From assembly GCF_008727875.1 (NCBI RefSeq), contig NZ_VTWS01000001.1, positions 1,736,001 to 1,800,000 on the forward strand: a DNA stretch of 64,000 nt, read 5' to 3'. The translations under genes and the position numbers were made by a program. Numbering within the stretch: the first letter of the stretch is position 1; every line of letters starts with the position of its first letter. Below the pieces are notes generated by a model. It did not search any database, was not told the DNA's origin, and saw nothing but the letters and a program-made list of their open reading frames with translations. Positions 53,444 through 63,163 of this stretch are shown here, piece by piece. The DNA comes from Larkinella humicola. Lineage in GTDB: Bacteria; Bacteroidota; Bacteroidia; Cytophagales; Spirosomataceae.

Positions 53444-54127
53444 TCAGAAACCGTAGCCCAGCGTCAACTGCCACAAGGTCGATTTCGTCGTAAACCGGGT
53501 GTCATCCGTAGGCGTTTTGATGCCGATCCGGGACAAATCTGACAGATTTCCTTCATACCGCAAGTCCAGTTGAAAACCGGCCAGACTCAAGCCGGCCCCG
53601 GCCTGATAGCCAAACACCGCCTGTTTGAACGTGTCGTCGATCGGCTGATTGGTGTACTGCGTAAACGCTTCTTTCAGGTTTTTATCTTCCGAAATGGTCA
53701 ATGACATCATCGGCCCGGCATTCAGCCGGAGGGGTCCCAGTTTGAACCCGATCAGAACCGGCACATCGAAGGTGGTAAATTTTACATCGATGGACCGCGT
53801 CGCCAGGCCGGTTTGAATCAGGTCAAACGTTCCTCCTTTCGCCGAAACCAGCAATTCAGGCTGGATAAACAGCTTTCTACCCAAACGAAAATAGGCTCCG
53901 CCCACGATCCCGGTGGTTCGGCTGTCGTTGTTGCGAAAAAAATCATAGACAATTTGTCCACCCGAGGTAACCGGAACACCGCCAGCAGTCAGGCGGGGCG
54001 TTTTCAACTCAAGCGTGTTGAGTTGCGAGAAATTGGCACCCACTTTCAGCCCAAACGAGAAGAACTTGCCCCCCTGGGCAAATGAGAGTGCTGGCATCAG
54101 GAACAGGATCACTAAAAGCCGTTTCAT
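53444..54127 (-). CDS. outer-membrane beta-barrel protein (OMP_b-brl_2-like), copy 1
   Basis: A 227-residue secreted protein with a signal peptide (1-18, ending LSFAQ). The rest is an eight-strand barrel pattern of alternating residues, with GLKVGANFSQLNTLEL, LFIQPELLVSAKGGTFDLIQ, FDVPVLIGFKLGPLRLNAG, and the aromatic C-terminus LTLGYGF. Families of this kind are small porin-like or structural outer-membrane proteins with no defined substrate. It is a tandem paralogue of the next gene. The start at 54127 is chosen because the signal peptide begins there. Confidence 0.87.
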   Translation of the reverse strand: MKRLLVILFLMPALSFAQGGKFFSFGLKVGANFSQLNTLELKTPRLTAGGVPVTSGGQIVYDFFRNNDSRTTGIVGGAYFRLGRKLFIQPELLVSAKGGTFDLIQTGLATRSIDVKFTTFDVPVLIGFKLGPLRLNAGPMMSLTISEDKNLKEAFTQYTNQPIDDTFKQAVFGYQAGAGLSLAGFQLDLRYEGNLSDLSRIGIKTPTDDTRFTTKSTLWQLTLGYGF

Positions 54128-54236
54128 TCGTATTGCTCTGTTAGATGAGGATAAATGGACGGGCAAGGTAGCAGAAAGAGCCTGATTCTGTTTCGATAAC
54201 TGTGCAAACGGTAACGCCCGCCGGTTTCATAAAAAA

Positions 54237-54273
54237 AGCGGGGCGGTTCTTTTCACAAAAGAACCGTCCCGCT
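54237..54273 (-). terminator. terminator of the upstream barrel gene
   Basis: AGCGGGGCGGTTCTTTT (54237-54253) pairs with AAAAGAACCGTCCCGCT (54257-54273) at 16 of 17 positions. On the minus strand it is followed by seven T, so it ends the transcript of copy 2. Confidence 0.88.
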
Positions 54274-54300
54274 GAAGTATGAATGGCATGTGACGTGATG

Positions 54301-54993
54301 CTAGAACAGCCGCATCGCCAGGGTTACCTGCCACGATTTGAGTCGCTGGCTGAATTGAGCCGAATTAGCATCCCCTCCCAGGTTCACGGAAGCCACATCG
54401 GACAGGCTTCCTTCCCGGCGGACATCAATCCCAAACCGTCCCAAATCCAGGCCAAGCCCAACCTGATAGCCGTACGTCGCTTTGGCCAGGGCGTTGTTCA
54501 GACTGCCCGAGGTGTAGTCCTCCAGAGCATCACGCAATTTCTGATCATCACTGATGCGGAACGATACGATGGGCCCGGCCACAACCCGGATCGGACCACC
54601 TTTTAAACCCAGCAAAATCGGTACGTCGAAATTGGTGGTTTTTATTGAAACCGTCTCCGTGGTCGGCTGACCGTTGATGTCGCGAACAATGTCGAATGAG
54701 CCGCCTTTTGACGAAACCAGGAGTTCGGGCTGGATGTAAATGTTTTTTCCAAACCGGGTATAAATTCCGTAAGCCCAGCCGGTTTTGCTGTTGAAACTTT
54801 CTTTCAAATTATCGCGAATGATCTGACCGCTGACATTCACCTGGGGAGTGCCGTTGGCATTCAGGCGCGTGGTCACAAAGTCGCCCATGGTGAACTGGGA
54901 CAGGTTTACCCCCCCCTTGATACCAATACTGAATTGGGCAAACGTTAGGGAAGGCAGGATCATAACCAGTCCCAAAAACAGGATTTTTTTCAT
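54301..54993 (-). CDS. outer-membrane beta-barrel protein (OMP_b-brl_2-like), copy 2
   Basis: A 230-residue paralogue of the gene at 53444. The signal peptide (1-19) is followed by SIGIKGGVNLSQFTMGDF, IYIQPELLVSSKGGSFDIVR, FDVPILLGLKGGPIRVVAGP, and the C-terminal VTLAMRLF. It shares strand order, spacing and many residues with copy 1 (PELLVS-KGG-FD, FDVP-L-G-K-GP), which shows tandem duplication followed by divergence. A strong terminator lies between the two, so they are separate transcripts or copy 1 depends on read-through. Confidence 0.87.
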   Translation of the reverse strand: MKKILFLGLVMILPSLTFAQFSIGIKGGVNLSQFTMGDFVTTRLNANGTPQVNVSGQIIRDNLKESFNSKTGWAYGIYTRFGKNIYIQPELLVSSKGGSFDIVRDINGQPTTETVSIKTTNFDVPILLGLKGGPIRVVAGPIVSFRISDDQKLRDALEDYTSGSLNNALAKATYGYQVGLGLDLGRFGIDVRREGSLSDVASVNLGGDANSAQFSQRLKSWQVTLAMRLF

Positions 54994-55190
54994 TTGAAGC
55001 GATGTTTGAGTGAATAACGAGAACGACGGCCAATGTGCTATGCCAAACCAGTTTTTTTTAGTATATTGTTACTGAACGAGCGCATCGCGTTCTTTGCAGA
55101 AGCGAATTTCACCCAGGACACGTAACAGACCTTTTCCCCCTATTCTGGCACAGCACCCTGCTTAGAAGCGCGATTGTAACCAAAGGTTTA

Positions 55191-56567
55191 ATGGCAAAAA
55201 CAAAAACAACTTTTTTCTGTCAGAATTGTGGCACTCAGGCTCCCAAATGGCTGGGCCGCTGCCCGGCTTGTGGTGAGTGGAATACCTTTGTGGAAGAGGT
55301 GATTACGAAGGAAGAACCCGTGGCAGGCAACTGGCGACCGTCCGCAGCGACCAAAACAGCCGCCAAACCGAAAGCCATTCACGCGATTAACTACGAAGAA
55401 CAGGAACGGACGCTGACGCCCGATGCCGAGCTAAACCGGGTACTCGGGGGCGGTATTGTTCCGGGATCGCTGGTGTTGATTGGCGGTGAACCGGGCATCG
55501 GCAAATCGACCCTGCTTTTGCAGATTGCGCTCGGTTTGAACGACACGCGGGTCTTATACGTATCGGGCGAAGAAAGCGAACAGCAGATCAAAATGCGCGC
55601 CGAGCGACTGCCGGTTCCGGTCAGCGACTGCTACATCATGACCGAAACCTCGACGCAGAATATTTTCCGGACTGTCGAACACTTTGAGCCGGAAGTGCTC
55701 ATCATCGACTCCATCCAGACTATGCACTCATCACTGGTCGAATCGGGAGCAGGCAGCGTTTCGCAGGTTCGGGAGTGTACCGCCGAATTCATGAAGTACG
55801 CCAAGGAAAGCGGTACGCCGGTGTTTTTGGTCGGTCACATCACCAAAGACGGCTCGCTGGCTGGCCCCAAAGTGCTGGAACACATGGTGGATACGGTTTT
55901 GACCTTTGAAGGCGACCGGCACACAACCTACCGCATTCTGCGCACGACCAAAAACCGCTTTGGCAGCACCTCCGAACTGGGCATTTACGAAATGCAGGGA
56001 ACCGGTCTGCGGCAGGTTACCAACCCCTCTGAAATTCTAATTTCGCAACGCGACGAAGCCCTCAGCGGCATTGCCATCGGTTCGATGGTGGAAGGCAACC
56101 GCCCGTTACTGATTGAAATTCAGGCCCTGGTGAGCATCGCCAACTACGGAACGCCCCAACGGAGCAGCACCGGTTTCGACAACAAACGTTTGCAGATGCT
56201 GCTGGCGGTTCTCGAAAAACGGGGCGGTTTTCGGCTGGGTCAGCAGGACGTTTTTCTGAATGTGGCCGGCGGACTCAAAGTAGAAGATCCGGCGATTGAT
56301 CTGTCGGTTTGTGCCGCCATCGTTTCGAGTTACGAGGATATTTCCATCCCGTCGTCGGTGGCATTTGCGGCCGAAGTGGGTCTGGGGGGCGAAGTTCGCG
56401 CCGTTCATCGCGTTGAATCCCGGATTTCGGAAGCCGAAAAACTGGGTTTCAAACAGATCTTCATTTCGAAATACAACATAAAGGGGCTGGATTTTGACAG
56501 TTATAAAATCAAAATCAAACCCGTCAGCAAACTGGATGAAGTTTTTCAGGGCGTTTTGATGGGTTGA
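55191..56567 (+). CDS. radA: DNA repair protein RadA
   Basis: A 458-residue branch-migration ATPase of homologous recombination. The N-terminal zinc finger is CQNCGTQAPKWLGRCPAC with Cys10, 13, 24 and 27. The RecA-like core has Walker A GGEPGIGKST (98-107), Walker B LIIDSIQTM, and the RadA-specific KNRFGS (near 255). The C-terminal Lon-like domain has DVFLNVAGGLKVEDPAIDL and GLGGEVRAVHRVESRISEA. Length and all motifs are normal. The ATG directly follows a stop-rich spacer. Confidence 0.97.
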   Translation: MAKTKTTFFCQNCGTQAPKWLGRCPACGEWNTFVEEVITKEEPVAGNWRPSAATKTAAKPKAIHAINYEEQERTLTPDAELNRVLGGGIVPGSLVLIGGEPGIGKSTLLLQIALGLNDTRVLYVSGEESEQQIKMRAERLPVPVSDCYIMTETSTQNIFRTVEHFEPEVLIIDSIQTMHSSLVESGAGSVSQVRECTAEFMKYAKESGTPVFLVGHITKDGSLAGPKVLEHMVDTVLTFEGDRHTTYRILRTTKNRFGSTSELGIYEMQGTGLRQVTNPSEILISQRDEALSGIAIGSMVEGNRPLLIEIQALVSIANYGTPQRSSTGFDNKRLQMLLAVLEKRGGFRLGQQDVFLNVAGGLKVEDPAIDLSVCAAIVSSYEDISIPSSVAFAAEVGLGGEVRAVHRVESRISEAEKLGFKQIFISKYNIKGLDFDSYKIKIKPVSKLDEVFQGVLMG

Positions 56568-56690
56568 ATGGGTTTCAATGGTTGACTATGGATAAAAATG
56601 GTTATGATGGTTCTCATGGCTAAAAGCATCCTGAAATTTCAACCATCAAAACCTTTTTAACCATCAAAACCATTCAGCAATTTAACTGGA
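56568..56690. repeat. imperfect inverted repeat after radA
   Basis: The left side repeats the word (A)ATGGTT (TTCAATGGTTGACTATGG, AAAATGGTTATGATGGTT) and the right side its complement (AACCATCAAAACC, twice). It resembles the other word-built intergenic hairpins in design but not in sequence. Confidence 0.7.
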
Positions 56691-56732
56691 TAGTTTTTTT
56701 ACTTTTGCTCCGATCTACTAAATCCGTATCGA

Positions 56733-57581
56733 ATGAACCGCATGAAACATTGTCTGCTGGTGGCTGGCTTTCTGGCTTTCAGCACCCTCACCTCGTTTGC
56801 TCAACGCAATCCTGAAGACAAAGCCGGGTGGAAGCTTGGCTCCCAGTCGTATTCCTTCCGGCTGTTCACCTTTGCCGAAGCCATTCGCAAGATCGATAGC
56901 TGCGGTTTGAAATATGTGGAGGCTTTTCCGGGCCAGACCATTGGGGGCGGCATCGAAGGCAAAATGGATTACAAAATGGACGCGGCTACGCGTCAGGCCG
57001 TTAAAAAACTGGTGGCAGACAAGGGGTTGACGCTCGTTGCCTTTGGGGTTGTCAACGCTCCGAATGAAGCCGACTGGAAAGCGTTGTTCGAATTCGCCAA
57101 AGATATGGGAATCAAGAACATCAATACCGAACCCAAAGTGGAGCAGATGCCGTACATTGGTCGGTTGGCCGACGAATACAAAATCAATGTGGCCCTCCAT
57201 AATCACCCCAAACCGTCGCACTACTGGCATCCCGACTCGGTTCTGGCGGTGATTGGCACGAGCAAATACGTGGGTTCCTGCGCCGACATCGGCCACTGGG
57301 TGCGTTCGGGTCTGGATCCCGTCGATTGTCTGAAAAAATTGCAGGGCCACATTCTGGGTATGCACTTCAAAGACGTGAAGAAAGATACACCCGATGGCAA
57401 ATACCACGATGTGATCTGGGGAACCGGCGATTGCAAGGTGGATGCCGTGATTGCGGAACTCAAACGCCAAAAGTTCAAAGGCCCGATCTCCGTCGAATAT
57501 GAATACCACTGGGAAAACAACGGCCCCGAAATTGCCGAAAGTGTGAAATACTTTCGAAGTGCCTACAGCAAATCCAAATAA
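56733..57581 (+). CDS. secreted sugar phosphate isomerase/epimerase-like TIM-barrel protein
   Basis: A 282-residue protein with a signal peptide (1-23, ending TSFAQ) and an AP endonuclease 2/xylose isomerase-like TIM barrel. Visible tracts are LGSQSYSFRLFTFAEAI, YVEAFPG, NINTEPK, VALHNHPKPSHYWHPDS (metal His), GSCADIGHWVRSGLDPVD, MHFKDVKK, and ISVEYEYHW with the last metal Glu. Exported members of the family are common in Bacteroidota loci with DUF1080 and Gfo/Idh/MocA proteins and have been linked to 3-keto-sugar handling. A TACTTTTG element at 56700-56707 precedes the ATG. Confidence 0.88.
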   Translation: MNRMKHCLLVAGFLAFSTLTSFAQRNPEDKAGWKLGSQSYSFRLFTFAEAIRKIDSCGLKYVEAFPGQTIGGGIEGKMDYKMDAATRQAVKKLVADKGLTLVAFGVVNAPNEADWKALFEFAKDMGIKNINTEPKVEQMPYIGRLADEYKINVALHNHPKPSHYWHPDSVLAVIGTSKYVGSCADIGHWVRSGLDPVDCLKKLQGHILGMHFKDVKKDTPDGKYHDVIWGTGDCKVDAVIAELKRQKFKGPISVEYEYHWENNGPEIAESVKYFRSAYSKSK

Positions 57582-57584
57582 ACC

Positions 57585-57620
57585 AAAAAGAGCCCCCATC
57601 CTGCGATTGGGGCTCTTTTT
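57585..57620. terminator. bidirectional terminator
   Basis: AAAAAGAGCCCCCATC (57585-57600) pairs with GATTGGGGCTCTTTTT (57605-57620) with one mismatch and a 4-nt loop, between convergent genes. Confidence 0.9.
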
Positions 57621-57641
57621 TGGTGTGGAAATGCCGGATTA

Positions 57642-58028
57642 TCAGCGCAGAGAAACAGAGCGCTCAGGTTGAACCGGTGTTTTGGTTTGGAGGTTAACTT
57701 CTTTCACAATTTTAGAAGTCCCGTCCGTTACGACCACTTTATATTTTCCGTCTTCCAGTTGACTCAGGTCAAACCGGGTGCGGGTGGTCGTTTCGTTCTT
57801 GTCCAATTGCTGGGTAGCCAGAACCACACCGCTGCCATCCAGCAGTTGTATGTTCAGTGAAGATCCTTTTTCTTTGGCAACCATTACGTTGACCTTGGCA
57901 TTTTGAGCGGAGGGGTACAAGCCCACCTGATAAGTGCCGGCCACTTTTTCGTTGTCAGAGTTTGCAAAAGATACGGTTGATGCGCTTACGGCCAGCGCGA
58001 CGAGTACGGAAGAAATGAACGTTTTCAT
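57642..58028 (-). CDS. small secreted beta-sandwich protein
   Basis: A 128-residue protein with a signal peptide (1-22, ending VSFAN) and a single all-beta domain (about 30-115) that resembles DUF3244 or the fold of T9SS C-terminal domains: VNVMVAKEKGSSLNIQLLDGSG, RTRFDLSQLEDGKYKVVVTDG. It lacks the terminal Lys-rich end of sorting domains, so it is probably a free periplasmic or secreted protein. The family is not certain and the function is unknown. Confidence 0.75.
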   Translation of the reverse strand: MKTFISSVLVALAVSASTVSFANSDNEKVAGTYQVGLYPSAQNAKVNVMVAKEKGSSLNIQLLDGSGVVLATQQLDKNETTTRTRFDLSQLEDGKYKVVVTDGTSKIVKEVNLQTKTPVQPERSVSLR

Positions 58029-58347
58029 GGTGTGTTTAAAGTTGTTCTTATTTGTTGTTTATGTCTGATTGACGATTCAAATATAGCGGCTCCCAGTCGT
58101 ATGGAGCGACAGATAGTACGCCAGCGGTTGATGCACCCCGACGAACGGTTTGTTTTCTGGATGAACAATCGAACGGTAACCGATAAAAAAATATAGATAA
58201 CATTCAGATTATCAACAAGTTATAAATAATTAAATTTTGAATTTTGCCTTTTTGCAAGAATAAATGAGGGTAATTCAGCGGGTTGTTTCAAAATTTTCAT
58301 AACCCAAAATCCGATAGTGCAGAATTTGTTATAACCGAATACGTCGA
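58029..58347. other. 319-bp AT-rich spacer before pgeF
   Basis: Divergent spacer with both promoters. An open frame of 31 codons (58101-58196) is noted but has no support. The stretch 58190-58260 is strongly AT-rich (ATTATCAACAAGTTATAAATAATTAAA). I see no repeat or RNA structure in it. Confidence 0.5.
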
Positions 58348-59112
58348 ATGATTGCGTTAGAATCACTTCATCAAATTCCAACGGTATTTCAGCCTTTTCA
58401 ATCGGTTATTGCCGCCGAAAGCACCCGCCACGGCGGCATTAGCCCTTTCCCCTTTTCCTCCCTCAACGTTGGTTTGAATACCACCGACTTGCCCGAACAT
58501 GTTGAGGAAAACCGCCGTCGCTTTTTTTCCAGTCTCGGTATTGACCCGGAGCAGGTGGCTTCTTCGCACCAGGTTCATGGCGACCGGATTCTGACCGTTC
58601 TGCAAGCGGGGCGGTTTGCAGGATATGATGCGTTGATAACCAACCTGCCTCATCTTTTTCTGACGGTTACGGTGGCCGACTGTACGCCCATCCTGATTTA
58701 CGATGCCGGACAACAGGCCGTGGCGGCTATTCACGCCGGCTGGCGCGGTACAGTGGCCCGAATCGTTGAGAAAACCGTTCAGGCTATGAACGATCAGTTT
58801 GGCTCTCAACCCGCTCAGTGTTTTGCCTACGTCGGCACCTGCATCGATCAGAATTCCTTCGAGGTTGGCAACGAGGTCGCCGAACAATTTGACGAAACCC
58901 ACAAAGTATTTGACAGTGAACGTCAGAAATACCTGGTCGACTTGAAAGCTGCCAATGTGGCTCAACTGATCAACGCCGGTATTCCGGCCAGCCAGGTTGG
59001 CGTTTCTCCCTATTCGACGGTCACGCATAACCGGGATTTCTTTTCCTACCGAATCGAAAAGGGCAATACGGGGCGGATGGTTGCGGTGATTGGTTTCCGA
59101 CCGGCGGAATAA
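58348..59112 (+). CDS. pgeF: peptidoglycan editing factor PgeF (polyphenol oxidase/laccase-domain family)
   Basis: A 254-residue cytosolic protein of the YfiH/PgeF family. It removes wrongly incorporated amino acids from muropeptide precursors, and some members also oxidise purine nucleosides or phenols. The metal/active-site residues are His77 in HQVHGD, Cys112 in VADCTPIL, and His129 in AIHAGWRGT; the last block AYVGTCIDQNSFEVGNEV is also present. Length is normal. It is followed 80 bp later by a small stress-type membrane protein. Confidence 0.95.
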   Translation: MIALESLHQIPTVFQPFQSVIAAESTRHGGISPFPFSSLNVGLNTTDLPEHVEENRRRFFSSLGIDPEQVASSHQVHGDRILTVLQAGRFAGYDALITNLPHLFLTVTVADCTPILIYDAGQQAVAAIHAGWRGTVARIVEKTVQAMNDQFGSQPAQCFAYVGTCIDQNSFEVGNEVAEQFDETHKVFDSERQKYLVDLKAANVAQLINAGIPASQVGVSPYSTVTHNRDFFSYRIEKGNTGRMVAVIGFRPAE

Positions 59113-59192
59113 CCGCTGGTTCCGGAGAAAATTGTAAAACAAACCGACTCAGCCTGAGTTCTATTGCCTACAAACTAAACGCTTTGAAAGCC

Positions 59193-59450
59193 ATGGGACT
59201 ATTGATGACCATTCTGGTTGGAGCCATTGCCGGCTGGCTGGCCGATCTTCTTTTTAAACGCTTCTCATTTTCCTTATTCACCGAGATCTTGTTAGGCATT
59301 GCCGGTGCCTTCGTCGGTGGCTGGATTTTCGGCAGCACCTTTGCAACGGGAGCCGGTGGTGTTCTCGACCGGGTTTTGACCGCTTTTGTGGGTGCCGTTA
59401 TCATCCTGGGCATCGCGGCCCTCATCAAAGGTTCCCGCAAAACCACCTAA
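59193..59450 (+). CDS. GlsB/YeaQ/YmgE-type stress-response membrane protein
   Basis: An 85-residue inner-membrane protein with three hydrophobic helices and the transglycosylase-associated (GlsB) glycine pattern: ILVGAIAGWLADLLFKR, EILLGIAGAFVGGWIFG, and AFVGAVIILGIAALI. The ATG at 59193 is preferred to the TTG at 59184. The family is stress-induced in many bacteria, but its activity is unknown. Confidence 0.9.
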   Translation: MGLLMTILVGAIAGWLADLLFKRFSFSLFTEILLGIAGAFVGGWIFGSTFATGAGGVLDRVLTAFVGAVIILGIAALIKGSRKTT

Positions 59451-59513
59451 CCGGCTCCCAGCACTTCACGATTCGTTATTCGATTTCGAAATTCAACAGT
59501 CTTTATTCGATAT

Positions 59514-60287
59514 TCAATCGCCATCAATCACAAACTCCACTTCCTTAAAAGCAAAACTCCGAAGCTTATCGCCCACCTGGATGGCCAGCCGACCGGTTTC
59601 TTCGACGCCAACGATGATACCGCGGAAATGCTTGCCATCGGCTCTAAACTCACTTTCTTCCTGATAGCGGAATAATCGCTGGAGGTAGTTCGTTTTTAAT
59701 ACATCGCGCTGTCCGGCCCGCAAAGCCAGATAACGGCGCTCGAGCGACTCCAATAGTGACGGGAATAGTTCCGGCAGAACGAAATCAAGGTCATTTGGTG
59801 TTTCATTGCTGAGGGAAGTGGCGGTTGGCGTTTGAAAGCGGGTTTGGTTGATGTTTAACCCAATTCCAACTACCGACCAAGCAATTGTATAGCCATACAG
59901 TGTATTTTCAATTAATATTCCACCAATTTTACGCTGTAGAACGTAGAGATCGTTGGGCCACTTGATTTTCAAGCGGTCACCCACATACGTGGCCAGCCAG
60001 TCGCTGATTCCCAGCGAAATGGCAATGTTCAGCCAGAACTGTTCTGAAGCTTGCAGGAATGTGGGCTGAAGAATGACCGAAAATGTCAGGTTCTGGTTGG
60101 GTTGGGCTTCCCACTGATTCCCGCGTTGTCCTCGTCCGGCGGTTTGATTACCAGTTATGACGACGGCTCCGTCCAGCGCGGTTTCGGACGCAATCAGATC
60201 GGCTGCAACGTCGTTTGTAGACTGACAAGTTGGCAGGTAATTAATTTTTTGGCCAATAAAAAGCGTTTTGGGTCGAAACTTGTACAA
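59514..60287 (-). CDS. birA: biotin--[acetyl-CoA-carboxylase] ligase
   Basis: A 257-residue biotin-protein ligase that attaches biotin to the carboxyl-carrier protein of acetyl-CoA carboxylase. It lacks the N-terminal DNA-binding domain, so it is not a repressor, as usual in this phylum. Motifs are the substrate loop TAGRGQRGNQWEAQ, LKIKWPNDLYVLQRKIGGILIE, and VVGIGLNINQTRF. The frame has no ATG between an upstream stop and the conserved PKTLFIGQKINYLPTC; a TTG at 60287 is the best start, though ATT codons further upstream cannot be excluded. It is divergent from rsfS, the conserved order in Bacteroidota. Confidence 0.94.
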   Translation of the reverse strand: MYKFRPKTLFIGQKINYLPTCQSTNDVAADLIASETALDGAVVITGNQTAGRGQRGNQWEAQPNQNLTFSVILQPTFLQASEQFWLNIAISLGISDWLATYVGDRLKIKWPNDLYVLQRKIGGILIENTLYGYTIAWSVVGIGLNINQTRFQTPTATSLSNETPNDLDFVLPELFPSLLESLERRYLALRAGQRDVLKTNYLQRLFRYQEESEFRADGKHFRGIIVGVEETGRLAIQVGDKLRSFAFKEVEFVIDGD

Positions 60288-60390
60288 ATTTTTAATACAT
60301 TTAGTTGGATGAATACCGAATTATGGTACAAAATCTAGTTCTTAGTAAACGTACCCGCTGGTTTCGGTCTTTGCAATTTAAACCAGTAGC

Positions 60391-60774
60391 ATGAGAATAA
60401 ATAAACCGAAGGACTTATCATCCGAAGAACTGTGCAAACTCGTCGTGAAGGGAATGCAGGAAAAGAAGGCTGTTGACATTGTTGTCATGGATCTTCGCGA
60501 CGTTAAAAATGCCATTTCTGACTACTTCGTCATCTGCTCCGGGACATCCGACACGCAGATTGATGCCATCGCCGATTCAGTTGAAGAAGAAGTATTCAAG
60601 GCCAGTAAAATCAATCCCTGGCATGAGGAAGGCAAAATGAATCGGGAATGGATTCTGCTCGATTACGTGGATGTTGTCGTTCATGTTTTCAAAAAAGAAC
60701 GCCGGGTATTCTATGACCTCGAGCAACTTTGGGGTGACGCTGAAATCCACCTTGTGGAAGAAACCTTTGCCTGA
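60391..60774 (+). CDS. rsfS: ribosome silencing factor RsfS
   Basis: A 127-residue cytosolic protein that binds ribosomal protein uL14 and blocks subunit joining when nutrients are short. Typical family tracts are VVMDLRDVKNAISDYFVICSG, SDTQIDAIADSVEE, NPWHEEGKMNREWILLDYVDVVVHVF, and FYDLEQLWGDA. Length is normal. It is 103 bp from birA (divergent) and 167 bp from ftsH, the usual gene order in this phylum. Confidence 0.96.
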   Translation: MRINKPKDLSSEELCKLVVKGMQEKKAVDIVVMDLRDVKNAISDYFVICSGTSDTQIDAIADSVEEEVFKASKINPWHEEGKMNREWILLDYVDVVVHVFKKERRVFYDLEQLWGDAEIHLVEETFA

Positions 60775-60941
60775 TCGAAACGGCTTTACCCGGAAGCAGG
60801 TAACTGAACGAGTGTTTATCCGCTCATACGACCATCTACCCCGGCTACTCCCCGTTTATCGAATCCCAAACCCAGTAGAAACAATCCATTATCAAATGGT
60901 GTTTCCTTTTTTGTGTATTTAGCCGTAATTCTGTTGCAAAA

Positions 60942-62972
60942 ATGCCTGATAATAATAGAAATCCACTTTCACCCAGAACTCCCCGTCGGCCAAACTTCCA
61001 GGGCTGGATTGTAGCGATCCTGATTGCAGCGATCCTCGGGATAACCTTTTTCAACCGCAGCAGCGCCGTCCGGGAGACGACCATCCGCGGATTTGAAAAA
61101 ATGGTTAAGAATAAGGAAGTTGACAAGGTAGTCATTGTGAACAATGAGGTTGTAGAAATTACCCTGACGCAACAGGCTCTGCAACAAAAATACCGGACGC
61201 AATTTCAGGACAAATCGTATTTTAACTCCGAAGCCGGTCCCCACTTCAGTTTCCGGGTGTCGTCGGCCGAGTCGTTTAAAAAAGACCTGGATCGCATCCA
61301 GGAAGGCATCCCTGATAACGAGAAAATTGATTACAAGATCGAACAGCGAAGCGACTGGAGCGGTTTTCTGCAAACCTGGGGTTTCTTTATCGTCATGATT
61401 CTGGCCATGTATTTTCTGCTGGGCCGGATGTCGGGGGGTGCGGGTCCGGGGGGTCAGATTTTCAATATCGGAAAATCGAAAGCCGCTTTATTCGACGCTG
61501 AAAACCGGGTGAAGATCACGTTTAACGACGTGGCGGGTCTGGACGAAGCCAAAGAAGAAATCAAGGAAATCGTCGATTACCTGAAAAACCCCACCAAGTT
61601 TACCAAACTCGGTGCCAAGATTCCGAAAGGGGCCTTGCTGGTAGGCCCTCCGGGTACAGGTAAAACACTGCTGGCGAAAGCCGTAGCAGGTGAAGCCGGC
61701 GTTCCTTTCTTCTCACTTTCCGGTTCCGACTTTGTCGAGATGTTCGTTGGTGTCGGTGCTGCCCGGGTTCGTGACCTGTTTAAGCAAGCCAAGGAAAAAG
61801 CGCCCTGTATCATCTTCATTGACGAAATTGACGCGGTTGGCCGGTCGCGCGGACGGGGTTCCATGCCCGGCGCGAACGACGAACGCGAAAATACACTGAA
61901 CTCCCTGCTGGTTGAGATGGACGGTTTTGCCACCGACTCCGGGATCATTATTCTGGCCGCGACCAACCGTCCTGATGTGTTAGACTCGGCTTTGCTGCGT
62001 CCGGGCCGGTTTGACCGTACCATCAGCATCGATAAACCGGATATTGTGGGTCGCGAAGCGATTTTCAAGGTCCACTTAAAACCGATCAAACTGAATACCG
62101 ATGTGGATCCACGGGAACTGGCAGCTCAAACGCCCGGTTTTGCGGGGGCTGATATTGCCAATGTTTGTAACGAAGCGGCTTTGATTGCCGCCCGCCGAAA
62201 CAAGGAATCGGTCGATATGCAGGACTTCCAGTACGCCATGGATCGCGTTATCGGGGGACTTGAGAAGAAAAATAAACTCATTGCACCGGAAGAAAAAGAG
62301 ATTGTGGCCTATCACGAAGCGGGTCATGCCGTTACGGGCTGGTTTCTCGAACATGCCGATCCGCTGGTGAAGGTAACGATTGTTCCGCGTGGGGTAGCCG
62401 CACTGGGTTATGCGCAGTATCTGCCCCGCGAACAGTATCTGTACCGTACGGAGCAGCTCATCGACGAGATGTGTATGACGCTCGGTGGCCGGGCTGCGGA
62501 AGACAACGTCTTCGGTAAAATTTCGACCGGTGCCCTCAGTGATCTTGAACGGATTACGAAGCTGGCGTATAGCATGGTGACCATGTACGGAATGAATGAC
62601 AAAATTGGTAACGTTTCGTTTTACGATTCAAAACAGAGCGAATACCAGTTCAACAAACCGTATTCAGAAGCAACTGCCGAAGCCATTGACGACGAAGTTC
62701 GCAAGATTATCGACCAGGCTTACATTCGGACCAAAGCGTTGCTGGCCGAAAACCGGGCCGGTCTGGAAGCCGTAGCGAAAGAACTGCTGGAGAAAGAAAT
62801 CCTCTTCCAGAAAGACCTCGTCCGGATTCTGGGTAAACGTCCTTTCCAGAAAGAAACGACGTATCAGGCGTACAAGAACAACAGCGAGGTGGTGGAGGAA
62901 GTGATTGGAACGGAAAGCAAACCGGAACAAACCAAACCCCTGCCCACGCCGGATCTGCCAGCGTTGTCGTAA
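60942..62972 (+). CDS. ftsH: ATP-dependent zinc metalloprotease FtsH
   Basis: A 676-residue inner-membrane AAA+ protease for quality control of membrane and regulatory proteins. The first transmembrane helix is at about residues 20-37 and the second at about 145-163, with the periplasmic domain between them. Walker A is [12 protein letters not shown] (about 235), Walker B is [11 protein letters not shown], the SRH tract is [20 protein letters not shown], and the zinc site is HEAGH (about 457) with the third ligand in the LGGRAAEDN region. The C-terminus is a Glu/Pro-rich tail. It ends with a strong terminator. Confidence 0.97.
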   Translation: MPDNNRNPLSPRTPRRPNFQGWIVAILIAAILGITFFNRSSAVRETTIRGFEKMVKNKEVDKVVIVNNEVVEITLTQQALQQKYRTQFQDKSYFNSEAGPHFSFRVSSAESFKKDLDRIQEGIPDNEKIDYKIEQRSDWSGFLQTWGFFIVMILAMYFLLGRMSGGAGPGGQIFNIGKSKAALFDAENRVKITFNDVAGLDEAKEEIKEIVDYLKNPTKFTKLGAKIPKGALLVGPPGTGKTLLAKAVAGEAGVPFFSLSGSDFVEMFVGVGAARVRDLFKQAKEKAPCIIFIDEIDAVGRSRGRGSMPGANDERENTLNSLLVEMDGFATDSGIIILAATNRPDVLDSALLRPGRFDRTISIDKPDIVGREAIFKVHLKPIKLNTDVDPRELAAQTPGFAGADIANVCNEAALIAARRNKESVDMQDFQYAMDRVIGGLEKKNKLIAPEEKEIVAYHEAGHAVTGWFLEHADPLVKVTIVPRGVAALGYAQYLPREQYLYRTEQLIDEMCMTLGGRAAEDNVFGKISTGALSDLERITKLAYSMVTMYGMNDKIGNVSFYDSKQSEYQFNKPYSEATAEAIDDEVRKIIDQAYIRTKALLAENRAGLEAVAKELLEKEILFQKDLVRILGKRPFQKETTYQAYKNNSEVVEEVIGTESKPEQTKPLPTPDLPALS

Positions 62973-62994
62973 GAGCCACAACAGAAGACTTAGT

Positions 62995-63034
62995 ATATGC
63001 AAAAAGCCGACCCCTGGGTCGGCTTTTTGCATAT
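62995..63034 (+). terminator. terminator after ftsH
   Basis: A 19-bp perfect stem, 62995-63013 with 63016-63034, carries AAAAAGCCGACCC / GGGTCGGCTTTTT. Only 2 nt separate the arms, so the actual loop is larger. A T5 run is within the right arm. Confidence 0.9.
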
Positions 63035-63163
63035 CAGCCCGGTTTAGGCAGGCGCCGATCAAGGAATAAATGAAGAATAACACTAAAAACCGATAAAATC
63101 GTATTAAAAACGGAGTCATCGCTTTCCTATTTTTGAATGCGTAACACCCGTTTTTTTACTGCC

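Noticed and set aside
56718-57599. 293-codon frame antisense to the sugar isomerase-like gene
   Set aside because: The opposite strand has signal peptide and metal-binding motifs; this frame is a shadow.
58101-58196. 31-codon open frame in the spacer before pgeF
   Set aside because: Too short, no family resemblance and no start context; could be a gene remnant but nothing supports it.
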